Positions 1-8,417 of a stretch of 64,000 bases of DNA are shown in pieces; within the stretch, counting starts at the first letter, position 1; every line of letters begins with the position of its first letter. The stretch spans positions 464,681 through 528,680 of the forward strand of contig NZ_BMEB01000003.1 in NCBI RefSeq assembly GCF_014636275.1, in the 5' to 3' direction. The position numbers and the translations under genes were made by a program. Source of the stretch: Cellulomonas carbonis. GTDB taxonomy: Bacteria; Actinomycetota; Actinomycetes; Actinomycetales; Cellulomonadaceae. The notes under the pieces were generated by a model. The model made no database searches. It saw only the letters and a list, made by a program, of their open reading frames with translations, and was not told the origin of the DNA.

Positions 1-656
1 GGAGACCCGCCGGCTGTTCCCGCCGCCGAGGTAGAGGCGGTCCCACCGGAACACCGGGCGCAGCCCCTCGACCGCACGTCGGACGCGGCGCGACCAGAGC
101 GCGTCGCCGAGGCGCCGACGCTCGTGCTCACCGAGCCACGCGCGTAGGTCACGCCCCGGCGCACCGGGGCGTGCGAGAGCTCCAGGTGCGGTGCGAGGGC
201 CCCGCCGTCGAAGAGCGCCGAGCCCAGACCCGTACCCAGGGTCAGGACGAGCTCCAGGCCGCTTCCGGTGACGACGCCCGCGCCGTGCACCTCGGCGTCG
301 TTGAGCACGAGCGTCGGCACGCCCAGGGCGTGGGTGAGCGCCGCCGCCATGTCCCTCCCCTCCCACGCCGCGACGAGGTCCGGGTCGACGCGCGTCCGGG
401 GCCCCGCCCTCGTGACGTAGTGCGGGGTCGCGATGACGACGCCGTGGCGGATCATGCCGGGCATGCCGACGGTCGCCCGTCGGGCGGCCGGGAGGTCCCG
501 GGCGATGCCGAGCACGACCTCGACGAGGCGGTCCGGCGGCAGCGGGTACGGCGTCGGCACGCGCACGGCCGGGACGTGCAGGGTCCCCGCGGCGTCGAGG
601 ACCGACGCCTTGATGCCGCCTCCGCCGCAGTCCACGGCGAGCGTGAGACCGTCCAC
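1..656 (-). CDS. ROK-family sugar kinase (polyphosphate-glucokinase-like), 3' end cut by window, apparent frameshift
   Basis: Read on the minus strand from GTG at 656. The N-terminus AVDCGGGGIKASVLD is the ROK phosphate-binding loop, followed by a VLNDAEVHG segment carrying the catalytic Asp and a LTLGTGLGSALF loop. Such enzymes phosphorylate glucose or related sugars in the cytoplasm, with ATP or polyphosphate as donor. The start is supported by a TAGCCT -10 box at 663-668, six bases upstream, giving a leaderless mRNA divergent from truA. Oddity: after GVTY (about position 147) the conserved continuation WLGEHERRRLGDALWSRR, and later RWDRLYLGGGN, is in the next frame. Five bases instead of six separate the TAC and TGG codons, so one base appears to be missing near 142-147. 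Either a sequencing error or a true lesion would explain this. The gene continues beyond base 1. Confidence 0.75.
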   Translation of the reverse strand, partial: MDGLTLAVDCGGGGIKASVLDAAGTLHVPAVRVPTPYPLPPDRLVEVVLGIARDLPAARRATVGMPGMIRHGVVIATPHYVTRAGPRTRVDPDLVAAWEGRDMAAALTHALGVPTLVLNDAEVHGAGVVTGSGLELVLTLGTGLGSALFDGGALAPHLELSHAPVRRGVTYARGSVSTSVGASATRSGRAASDVRSRGCARCSGGTASTSAAGTAGGS

Positions 657-722
657 CCGCGGAGGCTACTGCCCCGCCGCGGTCGTCGCCGGTCACCCCT
701 GCCCGGTGGCTAGGTTGGGCGC

Positions 723-1607
723 GTGAACGACGCCCTGCTCCGGGTCCGCCTGGACCTCTCGTACGACGGCACCGCGTTCGCGGGCTGGGCGACGCAGCCC
801 GGCCTGCGGACCGTCCAGGGCACGCTCGAGTCGGCACTCGGGACGGTCCTGCGCTGCGCGCCGCCGCGGCTCACGGTCGCGGGCCGGACCGACGCGGGCG
901 TCCACGCGCGGGGTCAGGTCGCGCACGTCGACGTCGAGCGCGACGCGTGGGAGGCGGTGCGCGGACGGATGACCGGCCCGCCGGGCGCCGTGCTCGTGCG
1001 GCGGCTCGCGGGGGTCCTGCCGCCGGACGTCGTCGTCCACGCGGCCGCGCCCGCGCCCGACGGGTTCGACGCGCGGTTCTCGGCGCTGCACCGCCGCTAC
1101 GCGTACCGGCTCGCCGACGACGTGAGCCGTGTGGACCCGCTGCGCCGGTCGCACGTCGTCCGGCACCGTCTCCCGCTCGACGCCGTCGCGATGAGCGAGG
1201 CGGCCGGCTCCCTGGTCGGCCGGCACGACTTCGCCGCGTTCTGCCGGCCGCGGCCCGGCGCGACGACCATCCGGACGCTCCAGGTGCTCGACGTGTCGCG
1301 ACCGCAGCACGGCCCGGACGAGGGGCTCGTCGTCGCCGTCGTCCAGGCGGACGCGTTCTGCCACTCGATGGTGCGGGCGCTCGTCGGCGCGCTCGTCGCG
1401 GTGGGGGAGGGGCGCCGCGAGCAGGGGTGGCCGGCCGAGCTCCTCGCGGGGCGGGTGCGGGACGGCGCGGCCGTCGTCGCGCCGGCGCACGGGCTGACGC
1501 TCGAGGAGGTCGCGTACCCGGCGGCGGAGCGGCTCGCCGAGCGCGCCGAGGCCACGCGCGCGCGGCGTCGTGCCGAGGAGGCGACGGGGACGGCCGAGGA
1601 CGGCTGA
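723..1607 (+). CDS. truA: tRNA pseudouridine(38-40) synthase TruA
   Basis: Cytoplasmic enzyme that isomerises uridines 38-40 of the tRNA anticodon arm to pseudouridine. The 294-residue product has the family N-terminus RLDLSYDGTAFAGWATQPG and the catalytic motif GRTDAGVHA with Asp57. A RPGATTIRTL segment and the C-terminal FCHSMVRALVGALV helix are also typical. Its length is slightly above the usual 250-280 residues because of an Ala/Arg/Glu-rich tail. GTG at 723 is chosen because TAGGTT at 711-716 lies six bases upstream, a leaderless arrangement; no Shine-Dalgarno sequence is present. It is divergent from the ROK kinase and convergent with the DUF5709 gene. Confidence 0.96.
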   Translation: MNDALLRVRLDLSYDGTAFAGWATQPGLRTVQGTLESALGTVLRCAPPRLTVAGRTDAGVHARGQVAHVDVERDAWEAVRGRMTGPPGAVLVRRLAGVLPPDVVVHAAAPAPDGFDARFSALHRRYAYRLADDVSRVDPLRRSHVVRHRLPLDAVAMSEAAGSLVGRHDFAAFCRPRPGATTIRTLQVLDVSRPQHGPDEGLVVAVVQADAFCHSMVRALVGALVAVGEGRREQGWPAELLAGRVRDGAAVVAPAHGLTLEEVAYPAAERLAERAEATRARRRAEEATGTAEDG

Positions 1608-1624
1608 CGCTCCGCCGCCGTCCG

Positions 1625-1720
1625 ATGACGACGGGTCGCCCGCGATCGCGACCGACCCGCCGCCTGCGACGGCGACCGACCGTCCGCCTGCGATGCGAAC
1701 CGGCCGTCCGCCCGCGACGG
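1625..1720. repeat. Four imperfect 24-bp tandem units
   Basis: Intergenic DNA after truA contains four consecutive 24-bp units beginning at 1625, 1649, 1673 and 1697. Each carries variants of CGACCG..CCGCC.GCGA. A run of two C-rich CCCCCCGGACGC units follows at about 1734-1752. No gene is evident on either strand. Function unknown; replication slippage in GC-rich DNA is the simplest explanation. Confidence 0.6.
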
Positions 1721-1753
1721 CGACGCCCCCCCCGGACGCCCCCCCCGGACGCG

Positions 1754-1787
1754 CGCGAGGCCGGTCCCCGCGGGGACCGGCCTCGCG
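1754..1787. terminator. Bidirectional hairpin between truA and the DUF5709 gene
   Basis: A perfect 34-bp palindrome with 17-bp arms; the left arm is CGCGAGGCCGGTCCCCG. It lies between the convergent ends of truA (1607) and the DUF5709 gene (1797), so it can serve both. There is no T-run on either side. Confidence 0.75.
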
Positions 1788-1796
1788 TCCGGCGCG

Positions 1797-2231
1797 TCAG
1801 AGCCCGGACTCGTCCTCGTCGATGACGTGCACCGCCGCCTCCTCGGCCGTCGCGCCGGAGCCCGCGATGCCGACGTCGGTCGCCATGGTGCTCGACGTGG
1901 GCTCGCCGGTCGCGGCGGCCTCGTCGGCCGCGAGCCGGCCGGCGCGGTCGGCCTCGCGCGCGCCGGCGACCGGCTCGTCCTGCGCGTCCCACACCTCGGG
2001 CTCCTCCTGCGCGAGCTTGTCGTCGAGGCGCTCGCCGAGGGCCTGGTCCAGGTGCGTCTCGAGCCGGTTGCCCGTGGGGTGCTCGGGCGGCGAGTAGCCC
2101 TCGTCGAGGACGCTGTCGACCCCGCGGTCGAGCAGGGTGTCGTCCTGCTGCAGCTGGTTGGTGTCGCCCTCGGCGGCCGTCTCCGGGTCCGGGGAGGTGG
2201 CCGTGGTGTCGCCGTAGTCGCTCGTGCTCAT
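1797..2231 (-). CDS. DUF5709 domain-containing protein
   Basis: Acidic 144-residue protein starting MSTSDYGDTTATS. The central LLDRGVDSVLDEGYSPPEHP followed by a Glu/Asp/Ala-rich region is the hallmark of DUF5709, an actinobacterial family of unknown function. No signal peptide or membrane segment is visible, so a soluble cytoplasmic protein is expected. The ATG at 2231 was chosen because conserved family sequence begins just after it; longer in-frame extensions are Arg-rich and look non-coding. It stands alone between truA and the ABC-F gene. Confidence 0.85.
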   Translation of the reverse strand: MSTSDYGDTTATSPDPETAAEGDTNQLQQDDTLLDRGVDSVLDEGYSPPEHPTGNRLETHLDQALGERLDDKLAQEEPEVWDAQDEPVAGAREADRAGRLAADEAAATGEPTSSTMATDVGIAGSGATAEEAAVHVIDEDESGL

Positions 2232-2375
2232 GCCGTCCACGGTGGCACCGGGTGCCCGGTCGTGCATCCGCAGCGCGGCCCCGGCGGGCCGCGCGGGGCC
2301 AGCGCGCGCTCCGCCGTGGGTGCGTGCGCCGCAATGTCGTCGCGGCACGCCCCGACGACGCGTCAGACTCCTCGC

Positions 2376-4052
2376 ATGGGTCATGTCGACATCCAGGACG
2401 TGGGCTACGTGCTGCCCGACGGCAGGCCGCTCCTGGCGGGCGTGAGCCTCCGCGTGGCCGACGGCGCGCGGACCGCGCTCGTGGGCCCCAACGGCGTCGG
2501 CAAGTCCACGCTGCTGCGGCTCGTCGTCGGGGACGAGGCACCGCACTCGGGCGTGGTCGCGCGGAGCGGGAGCATGGGCGTCATGCGCCAGATGGTGGGG
2601 CGCATCGACGACGACCGCTCCGTCCGCGACCTGCTCGCGGACCTCGCACGCCCGGCCGTGCGCGACGCGGCCGTCGAGCTCGCCGCCGCCGAGCTGGCGA
2701 TCATGGAGGTCGACGACACGCCCGCGCAGATGCGCTACGCCCAGGCCCTCGCCGACTGGGCCGACGTGGGTGGGTACCAGGCCGAGGCGGACTGGGACCA
2801 GGTGACCGACGCCGTCCTGTCGCTGCCCTTCGAGCGGGCGCAGCACCGCGAGGTGCGCAGCCTGTCGGGCGGGGAGCAGAAGCGCCTCGTCCTCGAGGCC
2901 CTGCTGCGGGGCCCCGACGAGGTCCTCGTGCTCGACGAGCCCGACAACTACCTCGACGTGCCCACCAAGCGGTGGCTCGAGCGCGAGCTGGTCGCGTCCC
3001 CCAAGACGGTGCTCTTCGTGAGCCACGACCGCGAGCTGCTGTCCCGCACCGCGACGCACGTCGCGAGTCTCGAGCCGACGGCCGTCGGGTCCCGCGCCTG
3101 GGTGCACGGCGGGGGGTTCGCCACCTTCGGCGCGGCCCGCGCCGCGCGCCGGGAGCGGCACGAGGAGCTGCTGCGACGGTGGGAGGAGGAGCGCACGCAG
3201 CTGCGCCGGCTGGTCGAGGACCTCAAGGTGCGGGCCAAGTTCAACGACGGCATGTCGTCGCGCTACCAGGCGGCGAGGACGCGCCTGCGCAAGTTCGAGG
3301 AGGCGGGGCCGCCGGCCGAGCTCGCGCGCGAGCAGGACGTGCGGGTCCGGCTCCGCGGCGGCCGCACCGGCCGACGCGCCGTGGTCGCCGAGGGCCTCGC
3401 CGTCACGGGGCTCCTCGAGCCGTTCGACCTCGAGGTGTGGTTCGGCGAGCGCGTCGCGCTGCTCGGGTCGAACGGGTCGGGCAAGTCGCACCTGCTGCGC
3501 CTGCTCGCCGCGGGCGGCACGGACCCCGAGCCCGACCAGCGGCCCGTGGTCCCCGTCGCACCCGTGCCGCACACCGGCCACGTGCGCCTCGGCGCCCGGG
3601 TGGTCCCCGGCTGGTTCGCGCAGAACGACACCCACCCCGAGCTGGCCGCCCGGACGCTGCTCGAGATCCTGCACGAGGGCGACGGGCGCCGGGCCGGGAT
3701 GGGCCGCGAGCAGGCCAGCCGGGCGCTCGACCGGTACGAGCTCGTGGCCGCGGCGGAGCAGCCCTACGGGACGCTCTCGGGCGGTCAGCAGGCGCGCCTG
3801 CAGATCCTCCTCCTCGAGCTCTCGGGCGCGACGCTGCTGCTGCTCGACGAGCCGACCGACAACCTCGACCTGCACTCGGCCGAGGCGCTCGAGCACGGGC
3901 TCGAGCGGTTCGAGGGCACGGTCGTCGCGGTCACGCACGACCGCTGGTTCGCGCGCGGCTTCGACCGGTTCCTCGTGGTCGACGCCGACGGCGGAGTCCG
4001 CGAGCACCCCGAGCCCGTGTGGGACGTCGAACGGGTCCGGCGCGCCCGGTGA
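2376..4052 (+). CDS. ABC-F family ATPase
   Basis: Two ABC ATPase domains in one 558-residue chain with no membrane segment, the ABC-F architecture. ABC-F proteins act on ribosomes in translation quality control or antibiotic protection rather than in transport. Domain 1 has Walker A GPNGVGKST (about 37-45), LSGGEQ (about 161) and VLVLDEPDNYLD. Domain 2 has LSGGQQARLQ (about 466) and LLLLDEPTDNLD. The linker (about 245-300) is charged and coiled-coil-like (RRERHEELLRRWEEERTQLRR). Domain 2's Walker A is GSNGSGKSH, with His replacing the usual Thr/Ser after KS. CAGACT at 2364-2369 lies six bases before ATG 2376, suggesting a leaderless start. Subfamily and antibiotic specificity cannot be assigned from sequence alone. 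Confidence 0.92.
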   Translation: MGHVDIQDVGYVLPDGRPLLAGVSLRVADGARTALVGPNGVGKSTLLRLVVGDEAPHSGVVARSGSMGVMRQMVGRIDDDRSVRDLLADLARPAVRDAAVELAAAELAIMEVDDTPAQMRYAQALADWADVGGYQAEADWDQVTDAVLSLPFERAQHREVRSLSGGEQKRLVLEALLRGPDEVLVLDEPDNYLDVPTKRWLERELVASPKTVLFVSHDRELLSRTATHVASLEPTAVGSRAWVHGGGFATFGAARAARRERHEELLRRWEEERTQLRRLVEDLKVRAKFNDGMSSRYQAARTRLRKFEEAGPPAELAREQDVRVRLRGGRTGRRAVVAEGLAVTGLLEPFDLEVWFGERVALLGSNGSGKSHLLRLLAAGGTDPEPDQRPVVPVAPVPHTGHVRLGARVVPGWFAQNDTHPELAARTLLEILHEGDGRRAGMGREQASRALDRYELVAAAEQPYGTLSGGQQARLQILLLELSGATLLLLDEPTDNLDLHSAEALEHGLERFEGTVVAVTHDRWFARGFDRFLVVDADGGVREHPEPVWDVERVRRAR

Positions 4053-4148
4053 CGGTGCACGCGTGCCGGCGGGCGGTGTCGTCGGGGGGCGGCGGCGTCC
4101 CCGGGGACCGGCGCGGAGCACCCGGACTGCGTCTGCGCCTACCAGGTT

Positions 4149-4178
4149 TTGACCCCTCAGGCCGCGTGCGGGTACTCT
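4149..4178 (+). promoter_or_regulatory. Sigma-A-type promoter for rplM-rpsI
   Basis: TTGACC at 4149-4154 and TACTCT at 4173-4178 are separated by 18 bp. This is one of the best -35/-10 pairs in the window. It implies a transcription start near 4185 and a leader of about 150 nt before rplM, in contrast to the leaderless genes nearby. Confidence 0.7.
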
Positions 4179-4217
4179 GGCGTGTCGTTGTGCGTACCCG
4201 CGCGCCGTGACCGCCCC

Positions 4218-4294
4218 TGAGGGTCGGTCGAGCTGCCGGGCGGAGCACGACACCCGACCCTCACCGGTGTCTCGCGGGCCTCAAACCCCGCGAG
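4218..4294 (+). promoter_or_regulatory. Two hairpins in the rplM-rpsI mRNA leader
   Basis: Hairpin 1 pairs TGAGGGTCGG (4218-4227) with CCGACCCTCA (4254-4263), a 10-bp stem around a 26-nt loop. Hairpin 2 pairs CTCGCGGG (4271-4278) with CCCGCGAG (4287-4294) around 8 nt. Both lie downstream of the predicted promoter and upstream of GTG 4338. Ribosomal-protein leaders bound by their own product (including L13) are known in other bacteria; that role here is an inference. Confidence 0.5.
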
Positions 4295-4337
4295 CAGCGG
4301 TGCCATCATTCAGCACCACGAAACGAAGGCTACGACC

Positions 4338-4796
4338 GTGCGCACGTACACCCCGAAGCCCGGCGACGTCGAGCGGACCTGGCACGTCATCGACGCGACC
4401 GACGTCGTCCTGGGCCGGCTGGCCTCGCAGGTCGCCACGCTGCTGCGCGGCAAGCACAAGGCGACGTTCGCGCCGCACGTCGACCAGGGCGACTTCGTCA
4501 TCGTCATCAACGCCGACAAGGTCGCGCTGACGGGCAACAAGCGTGAGCAGAAGCTCGCCTACCGCCACTCGGGCTACCCGGGCGGTCTGCGCGCGGTGCC
4601 CTACAGCGAGCTGCTCGACAAGCGCCCCGAGCGCGCCGTGGAGAAGGCCGTGCGCGGCATGCTCCCCAAGAACTCCCTGGGCCGCGCCCAGATCGGCAAG
4701 CTGAAGGTCTACGCCGGCCCGGAGCACCCGCACGCCGCGCAGCAGCCGAAGCCCTTCGAGATCACCCAGGTCGCTCAGCAGCCCGCCGGCCGCTGA
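4338..4796 (+). CDS. rplM: 50S ribosomal protein L13 (uL13)
   Basis: Large-subunit protein needed early in 50S assembly. The 152-residue product begins [19 protein letters not shown] and carries the signature [36 protein letters not shown] and [12 protein letters not shown] follow, matching uL13 over its full length. GTG at 4338 is the first start that gives this conserved N-terminus. It is co-transcribed with rpsI 31 bp downstream, the near-universal rplM-rpsI pair, behind a promoter and structured leader at 4149-4294. Confidence 0.98.
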   Translation: MRTYTPKPGDVERTWHVIDATDVVLGRLASQVATLLRGKHKATFAPHVDQGDFVIVINADKVALTGNKREQKLAYRHSGYPGGLRAVPYSELLDKRPERAVEKAVRGMLPKNSLGRAQIGKLKVYAGPEHPHAAQQPKPFEITQVAQQPAGR

Positions 4797-4827
4797 CACC
4801 GATTCCACAGGACGCGAGGATCCACCA

Positions 4828-5310
4828 GTGGCCGACACCACCGTCGACTTCGAGGGCGACGAGACGCCCACCAGCTACACCTCCGAGACCGCTGCGCCGA
4901 CCGGCCGCGGGCAGAGCCTGACCGCCCCCGGTCAGGCGCTCGGCCGCCGCAAGGAGGCCGTGGCCCGGGTGCGTCTCGTCCCGGGGACGGGTCAGTGGAA
5001 GATCAACGGGCGCACGCTCGAGGACTACTTCCCGAACAAGGTGCACCAGCAGCTCGTCAACAGCCCGCTGAAGCTCGTCGACGTCGAGGGCCGCTTCGAC
5101 GTCATCGCGCGCATCGTCGGCGGCGGCGTGACCGGCCAGGCCGGCGCGCTGCGCCTGGGCATCGCCCGTGCCCTCAACGAGATCGACGCCGAGCACAACC
5201 GCCCGGCGCTCAAGAAGGCCGGCTTCCTGACCCGCGACGCCCGCGTCGTCGAGCGCAAGAAGGCCGGTCTCAAGAAGGCCCGCAAGGCCCCGCAGTACTC
5301 GAAGCGCTGA
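4828..5310 (+). CDS. rpsI: 30S ribosomal protein S9 (uS9)
   Basis: Small-subunit protein whose C-terminal tail reaches the P-site tRNA. The 160-residue product has the conserved core [36 protein letters not shown] and the C-terminal QYSKR. An actinobacterial N-terminal extension of about 35 residues, rich in Thr, Glu and Asp, precedes the core. GTG 4828 follows the purine-rich GACGCGAGGAT. It is the second gene of the rplM operon, and a strong hairpin at 5327-5360 closes the transcript. Confidence 0.98.
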   Translation: MADTTVDFEGDETPTSYTSETAAPTGRGQSLTAPGQALGRRKEAVARVRLVPGTGQWKINGRTLEDYFPNKVHQQLVNSPLKLVDVEGRFDVIARIVGGGVTGQAGALRLGIARALNEIDAEHNRPALKKAGFLTRDARVVERKKAGLKKARKAPQYSKR

Positions 5311-5326
5311 TCCCAGCCGCGCTTCC

Positions 5327-5360
5327 CGACGGCCCCGATGGAACACCATCGGGGCCGTCG
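5327..5360 (+). terminator. Intrinsic-type hairpin after rpsI
   Basis: A perfect 14-bp stem with a six-base loop: CGACGGCCCCGATG (5327-5340) pairs with 5347-5360. It starts 17 bp after the rpsI stop codon. No T-tract follows. Confidence 0.85.
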
Positions 5361-5433
5361 GTGCGTCAGGGGCCGGTCGGCTCCGCGGCACGGTCCCGCT
5401 GTGGGACAGTTCGAACGGACGAGGAGGTACCAC

Positions 5434-6783
5434 ATGGGTCGGTTGTTCGGCACGGACGGGGTCCGGGGCCTGGCGAACCGCGACGTCACCGCGGAGCTCG
5501 CGCTCGACCTGTCGGTCGCAGCCGCGCACGTGCTCGGCGCATCCGGCGCGTTCGAGGGGCACCGACCGCGTGCCGTCGTCGGCCGCGACCCGCGAGCGTC
5601 CGGTGAGTTCCTCTCCGCGGCGGTCGCCGCCGGCCTGGCGAGCGCGGGCGTCGACGTCGTCAACGTCGGCGTGCTGCCCACGCCTGCGGTCGCCTACCTC
5701 ACGGGTGCGCTCGGGATGGACCTCGGGGTGATGCTCTCCGCGTCGCACAACCCGATGCCGGACAACGGGATCAAGTTCTTCGCGCGCGGCGGGCACAAGC
5801 TCGACGACGAGATCGAGGACACCATCGAGCAGCGCATGCGCGAGCCGTGGGACCGTCCGACGGGCGCCGCGGTCGGCCGCATCACGAGCGACGTCGGCCT
5901 CGCGGGGGACCGCTACGTCGAGCACCTCGTCTCGACGCTGCCCGCCCGGCTCGAGGGGCTGCGGATCGTCGTCGACTGCGCGAACGGCGCGGCGAGCGAC
6001 GTCGGTCCGGCGGCGCTGCGCGCGGCGGGCGCCGATGTGGTCGTCATCAACGCGTCGCCCGACGGCCGGAACATCAACGAGAAGTGCGGCTCGACGCACC
6101 CCGAGCAGCTCCAGGCCGCCGTCGTGGCGGCCGAGGCGGACCTCGGGGTCGCGTTCGACGGCGACGCGGACCGCTGCCTCGCCGTCGACGCGCGCGGCAC
6201 GCTGGTCGACGGCGACCAGATCATGGGCGTCCTCGCGGTCGCGCTTAAGGAGCGCGGTCGCCTGCACGAGGACACGCTCGTCACGACCGTGATGAGCAAC
6301 CTCGGCCTGCAGCTCGCGATGGACGCGGCCGGGGTGCGCACCGTGCAGACCGCGGTGGGCGACCGGTACGTGCTCGAGGCGATGCGCGCCCACGGGTTCA
6401 GCCTGGGTGGCGAGCAGTCGGGCCACCTCATCCTCGCCGACCACGGGACGACCGGTGACGGCACGCTCACGGCGCTGCAGCTCGCGTCGCGCGTCGCCGA
6501 GACCGGTCGCTCGCTCGAGGACCTGGCGTCGGGCGTCGCCCGGTTGCCGCAGGTCCTCGTGAACGTCAAGGGCGTGGACCGCAGCCGCGCGGCCGACGAC
6601 GACGGCGTGCTCGCGGCGGTCGCGGAGGCCGAGGCGCAGCTCGGTCAGACGGGCCGCGTCCTGCTGCGGCCGTCCGGCACCGAGCCGGTCGTCCGTGTCA
6701 TGGTCGAGGCCGCGCGCCAGGAGCACGCCGACGAGGTGGCCCACCGGCTCGCGGACGTGGTCCGCGAGCGGCTCGCCCTGTGA
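5434..6783 (+). CDS. glmM: Phosphoglucosamine mutase
   Basis: Converts glucosamine-6-phosphate to glucosamine-1-phosphate for UDP-GlcNAc and so peptidoglycan synthesis; GlmS, encoded 2.6 kb downstream, supplies the substrate. The 449-residue chain starts [15 protein letters not shown]. It has the phosphoserine loop SASHNP (Ser104), the Mg-binding FDGDADR (about 240-246), the sugar-binding GGEQSGH and the phosphate-binding [11 protein letters not shown] near the end. ATG 5434 follows GAGGAGG at 5421-5427. The stop overlaps the GTG of def by four bases, implying translational coupling. Confidence 0.97.
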   Translation: MGRLFGTDGVRGLANRDVTAELALDLSVAAAHVLGASGAFEGHRPRAVVGRDPRASGEFLSAAVAAGLASAGVDVVNVGVLPTPAVAYLTGALGMDLGVMLSASHNPMPDNGIKFFARGGHKLDDEIEDTIEQRMREPWDRPTGAAVGRITSDVGLAGDRYVEHLVSTLPARLEGLRIVVDCANGAASDVGPAALRAAGADVVVINASPDGRNINEKCGSTHPEQLQAAVVAAEADLGVAFDGDADRCLAVDARGTLVDGDQIMGVLAVALKERGRLHEDTLVTTVMSNLGLQLAMDAAGVRTVQTAVGDRYVLEAMRAHGFSLGGEQSGHLILADHGTTGDGTLTALQLASRVAETGRSLEDLASGVARLPQVLVNVKGVDRSRAADDDGVLAAVAEAEAQLGQTGRVLLRPSGTEPVVRVMVEAARQEHADEVAHRLADVVRERLAL

Positions 6784-7412
6784 CGTCGGCGAGCGTCGTC
6801 CGGGACGCCGTCGAGGCGCTCCTCGCGGGGCCGCAGCCCATGCCGATCGTCCAGGCGGGCGACCCGGTCCTGCGCGCGGTCGCCGAGCCGTACGACGGTC
6901 AGCTCGACGACGGCCTCCTCGCGGAGCTCCTCGTCGCGATGCGCGCCACGATGCACGCCGCCCCCGGTGTGGGGCTCGCCGCGCCGCAGGTCGGCCTCGG
7001 CCTCGCGATCGCGGTCGTCGAGGACCAGTGGCCGCTCGACGACGAGACCGCGCTCGCACGCGAGCGCACGCCCGTCCCGTTCCGGGTCCTCGTCAACCCG
7101 TCGTACGAGGCAGTCGGCGACGAGCGCGTCGGGCACTACGAGGGCTGCCTCAGCGTGGACGGCTGGCAGGCCGTCCGGTCGCGCTGGCGGTCCGTGCGGC
7201 TCCGCTGCCTCGACGAGCGCGGCGCGGAGGTCGACGAGGTGCTGCACGGCTGGCCCGCGCGGATCGTCCAGCACGAGACGGACCACCTCCTCGGCCGGCT
7301 CTACGTCGACCACGCCGAGATGCGCTCGCTCGTCGCGCCGACGAACGCCCTGCGGTGGACAGACCCGACCCCGCACCGCGCCGCCCAGGCGCTCGGGTTC
7401 GACCTGCCCTGA
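6780..7412 (+). CDS. def: Peptide deformylase
   Basis: Removes the formyl group from the N-terminal Met of new proteins, using a metal ion. All three family motifs are present in the 210-residue product: [10 protein letters not shown] (about residue 63), EGCLSV (about 121, metal-ligand Cys) and QHETDHLLG (about 165, two His ligands and catalytic Glu). An N-terminal extension of about 20 residues precedes [15 protein letters not shown] 6780 overlaps the glmM stop (GTGA). With QHETDH in place of the common QHEIDH and ARIVQ before it, it resembles the actinobacterial long form. Confidence 0.95.
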   Translation: MTSASVVRDAVEALLAGPQPMPIVQAGDPVLRAVAEPYDGQLDDGLLAELLVAMRATMHAAPGVGLAAPQVGLGLAIAVVEDQWPLDDETALARERTPVPFRVLVNPSYEAVGDERVGHYEGCLSVDGWQAVRSRWRSVRLRCLDERGAEVDEVLHGWPARIVQHETDHLLGRLYVDHAEMRSLVAPTNALRWTDPTPHRAAQALGFDLP

Positions 7413-7560
7413 GCCGTCCGGCGGCTGCCGGTGCGAGCCGGCTGCACCCGGTCCCGGGACGCCGTCCCGGTCCGCCCCGCCTCCCGCCGGGGTCCGACGG
7501 GCGGCCGGTCGATCTCATCCCGACGGCGGACGACGCACGCGACGCGTGTCGCGCATGATC

Positions 7561-7592
7561 GAGCCGGCTCGGGGTCGACCCCGGGCCGGCTC
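7561..7592. terminator. Long inverted repeat downstream of def
   Basis: Arms 7561-7576 and 7577-7592 are complementary over 16 bp except for one T-G wobble. The left arm begins GAGCCGGCTCGGGG. It lies 149 bp after def and 103 bp before the DedA gene. The intervening bases show no gene. Termination of the glmM-def transcript is the likely role. Confidence 0.55.
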
Positions 7593-7694
7593 AGGGTCCG
7601 CTCAGGGAGGAAACCCATTCCGCCCCGCGGGCGCCGCGGCCTACCGTGGTCACGTCGCCGTCCGGCGGCTGCCACGCGACCGGAGGGGTGCCAC

Positions 7695-8411
7695 GTGGAG
7701 GAGCTCGCCGCGGCGATCATCGAGTGGATGGTCGCGCTCGCCGCCTCCCCCTGGGTGTTCGTGGCGCTGTACGTGTTCGCCACGATCGACGGGTTCTTCC
7801 CGCCGATCCCCAGCGAGTCGGTCGTCATCGCGCTCGCCGCGCTCTCGGTCTCGACCGGGGCCCCGAGCTTCTGGTGGCTCGGTGCGGTCGCCGCCGCCGG
7901 CGCCTTCACGGGTGACCTCATCGCGTACCACATCGGGCGGCGCATCCCGGTGCACGAGCTGCGCATCTTCCGCGGGCGACGGGGCAAGGAGGCTCTCGCG
8001 TGGGCCGAGCGCGCGCTCGCGAACCGCGGCGCGGCCTTCATCATCGCGGCACGCTACGTCCCGGTCGGCCGGGTCGCCGTCAACATGACCGCAGGTGCGG
8101 TCGGCTTCTCGCGCCCGCGCTTCGTGCTGCTCGCGGGCATCGCCGCGGTCACCTGGTCGATCTACTCGGTGCTCCTCGGCATCGGCGCCGGCGTCTGGTT
8201 CAAGGACCACCCCGCGCTCGCCGTCGCCGTCGGCGTGGTCGTGGGTGTGCTGCTCGGCCTCGTGATCGACCCGGTCGTCAAGCGGGCGGTGCACCTGTGG
8301 GGCCGCCGGGGGCGACGCGTCGACGCCGCCGCACGCGGAGGCGCCTCCGTCGTGAGCGTGACCGACCTCCCGGCCGAGCGGTCGCCCGTGCCGGCCGAGC
8401 CCGCCGCGTGA
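7695..8411 (+). CDS. DedA-family membrane protein (VTT domain)
   Basis: Integral membrane protein of the DedA/VTT superfamily, linked to lipid-carrier flipping and membrane homeostasis. The 238-residue sequence shows the family feature FATIDGFFPPIPSESVVI (about 35-52) and the conserved Arg-bearing FIIAARYVPVGRVAVNMTAGA (about 115-135). Hydrophobic segments cover roughly residues 10-30, 55-75, 140-165 and 175-195. The tail is basic and then Ala/Pro-rich. GTG 7695 is preceded by GGAGGGG at 7682-7688. The nearby glmM-def genes do not suggest a specific substrate. Its stop is convergent with coaA, six bases away. Confidence 0.9.
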   Translation: MEELAAAIIEWMVALAASPWVFVALYVFATIDGFFPPIPSESVVIALAALSVSTGAPSFWWLGAVAAAGAFTGDLIAYHIGRRIPVHELRIFRGRRGKEALAWAERALANRGAAFIIAARYVPVGRVAVNMTAGAVGFSRPRFVLLAGIAAVTWSIYSVLLGIGAGVWFKDHPALAVAVGVVVGVLLGLVIDPVVKRAVHLWGRRGRRVDAAARGGASVVSVTDLPAERSPVPAEPAA

Positions 8412-8417
8412 CGTCCG

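Noticed and set aside
1625..1720. Short coding gene made of repeats after truA
   Set aside because: The frame has a Pro/Ala/Thr repeat translation without start signals and runs through a terminator palindrome into the antisense of the DUF5709 gene.
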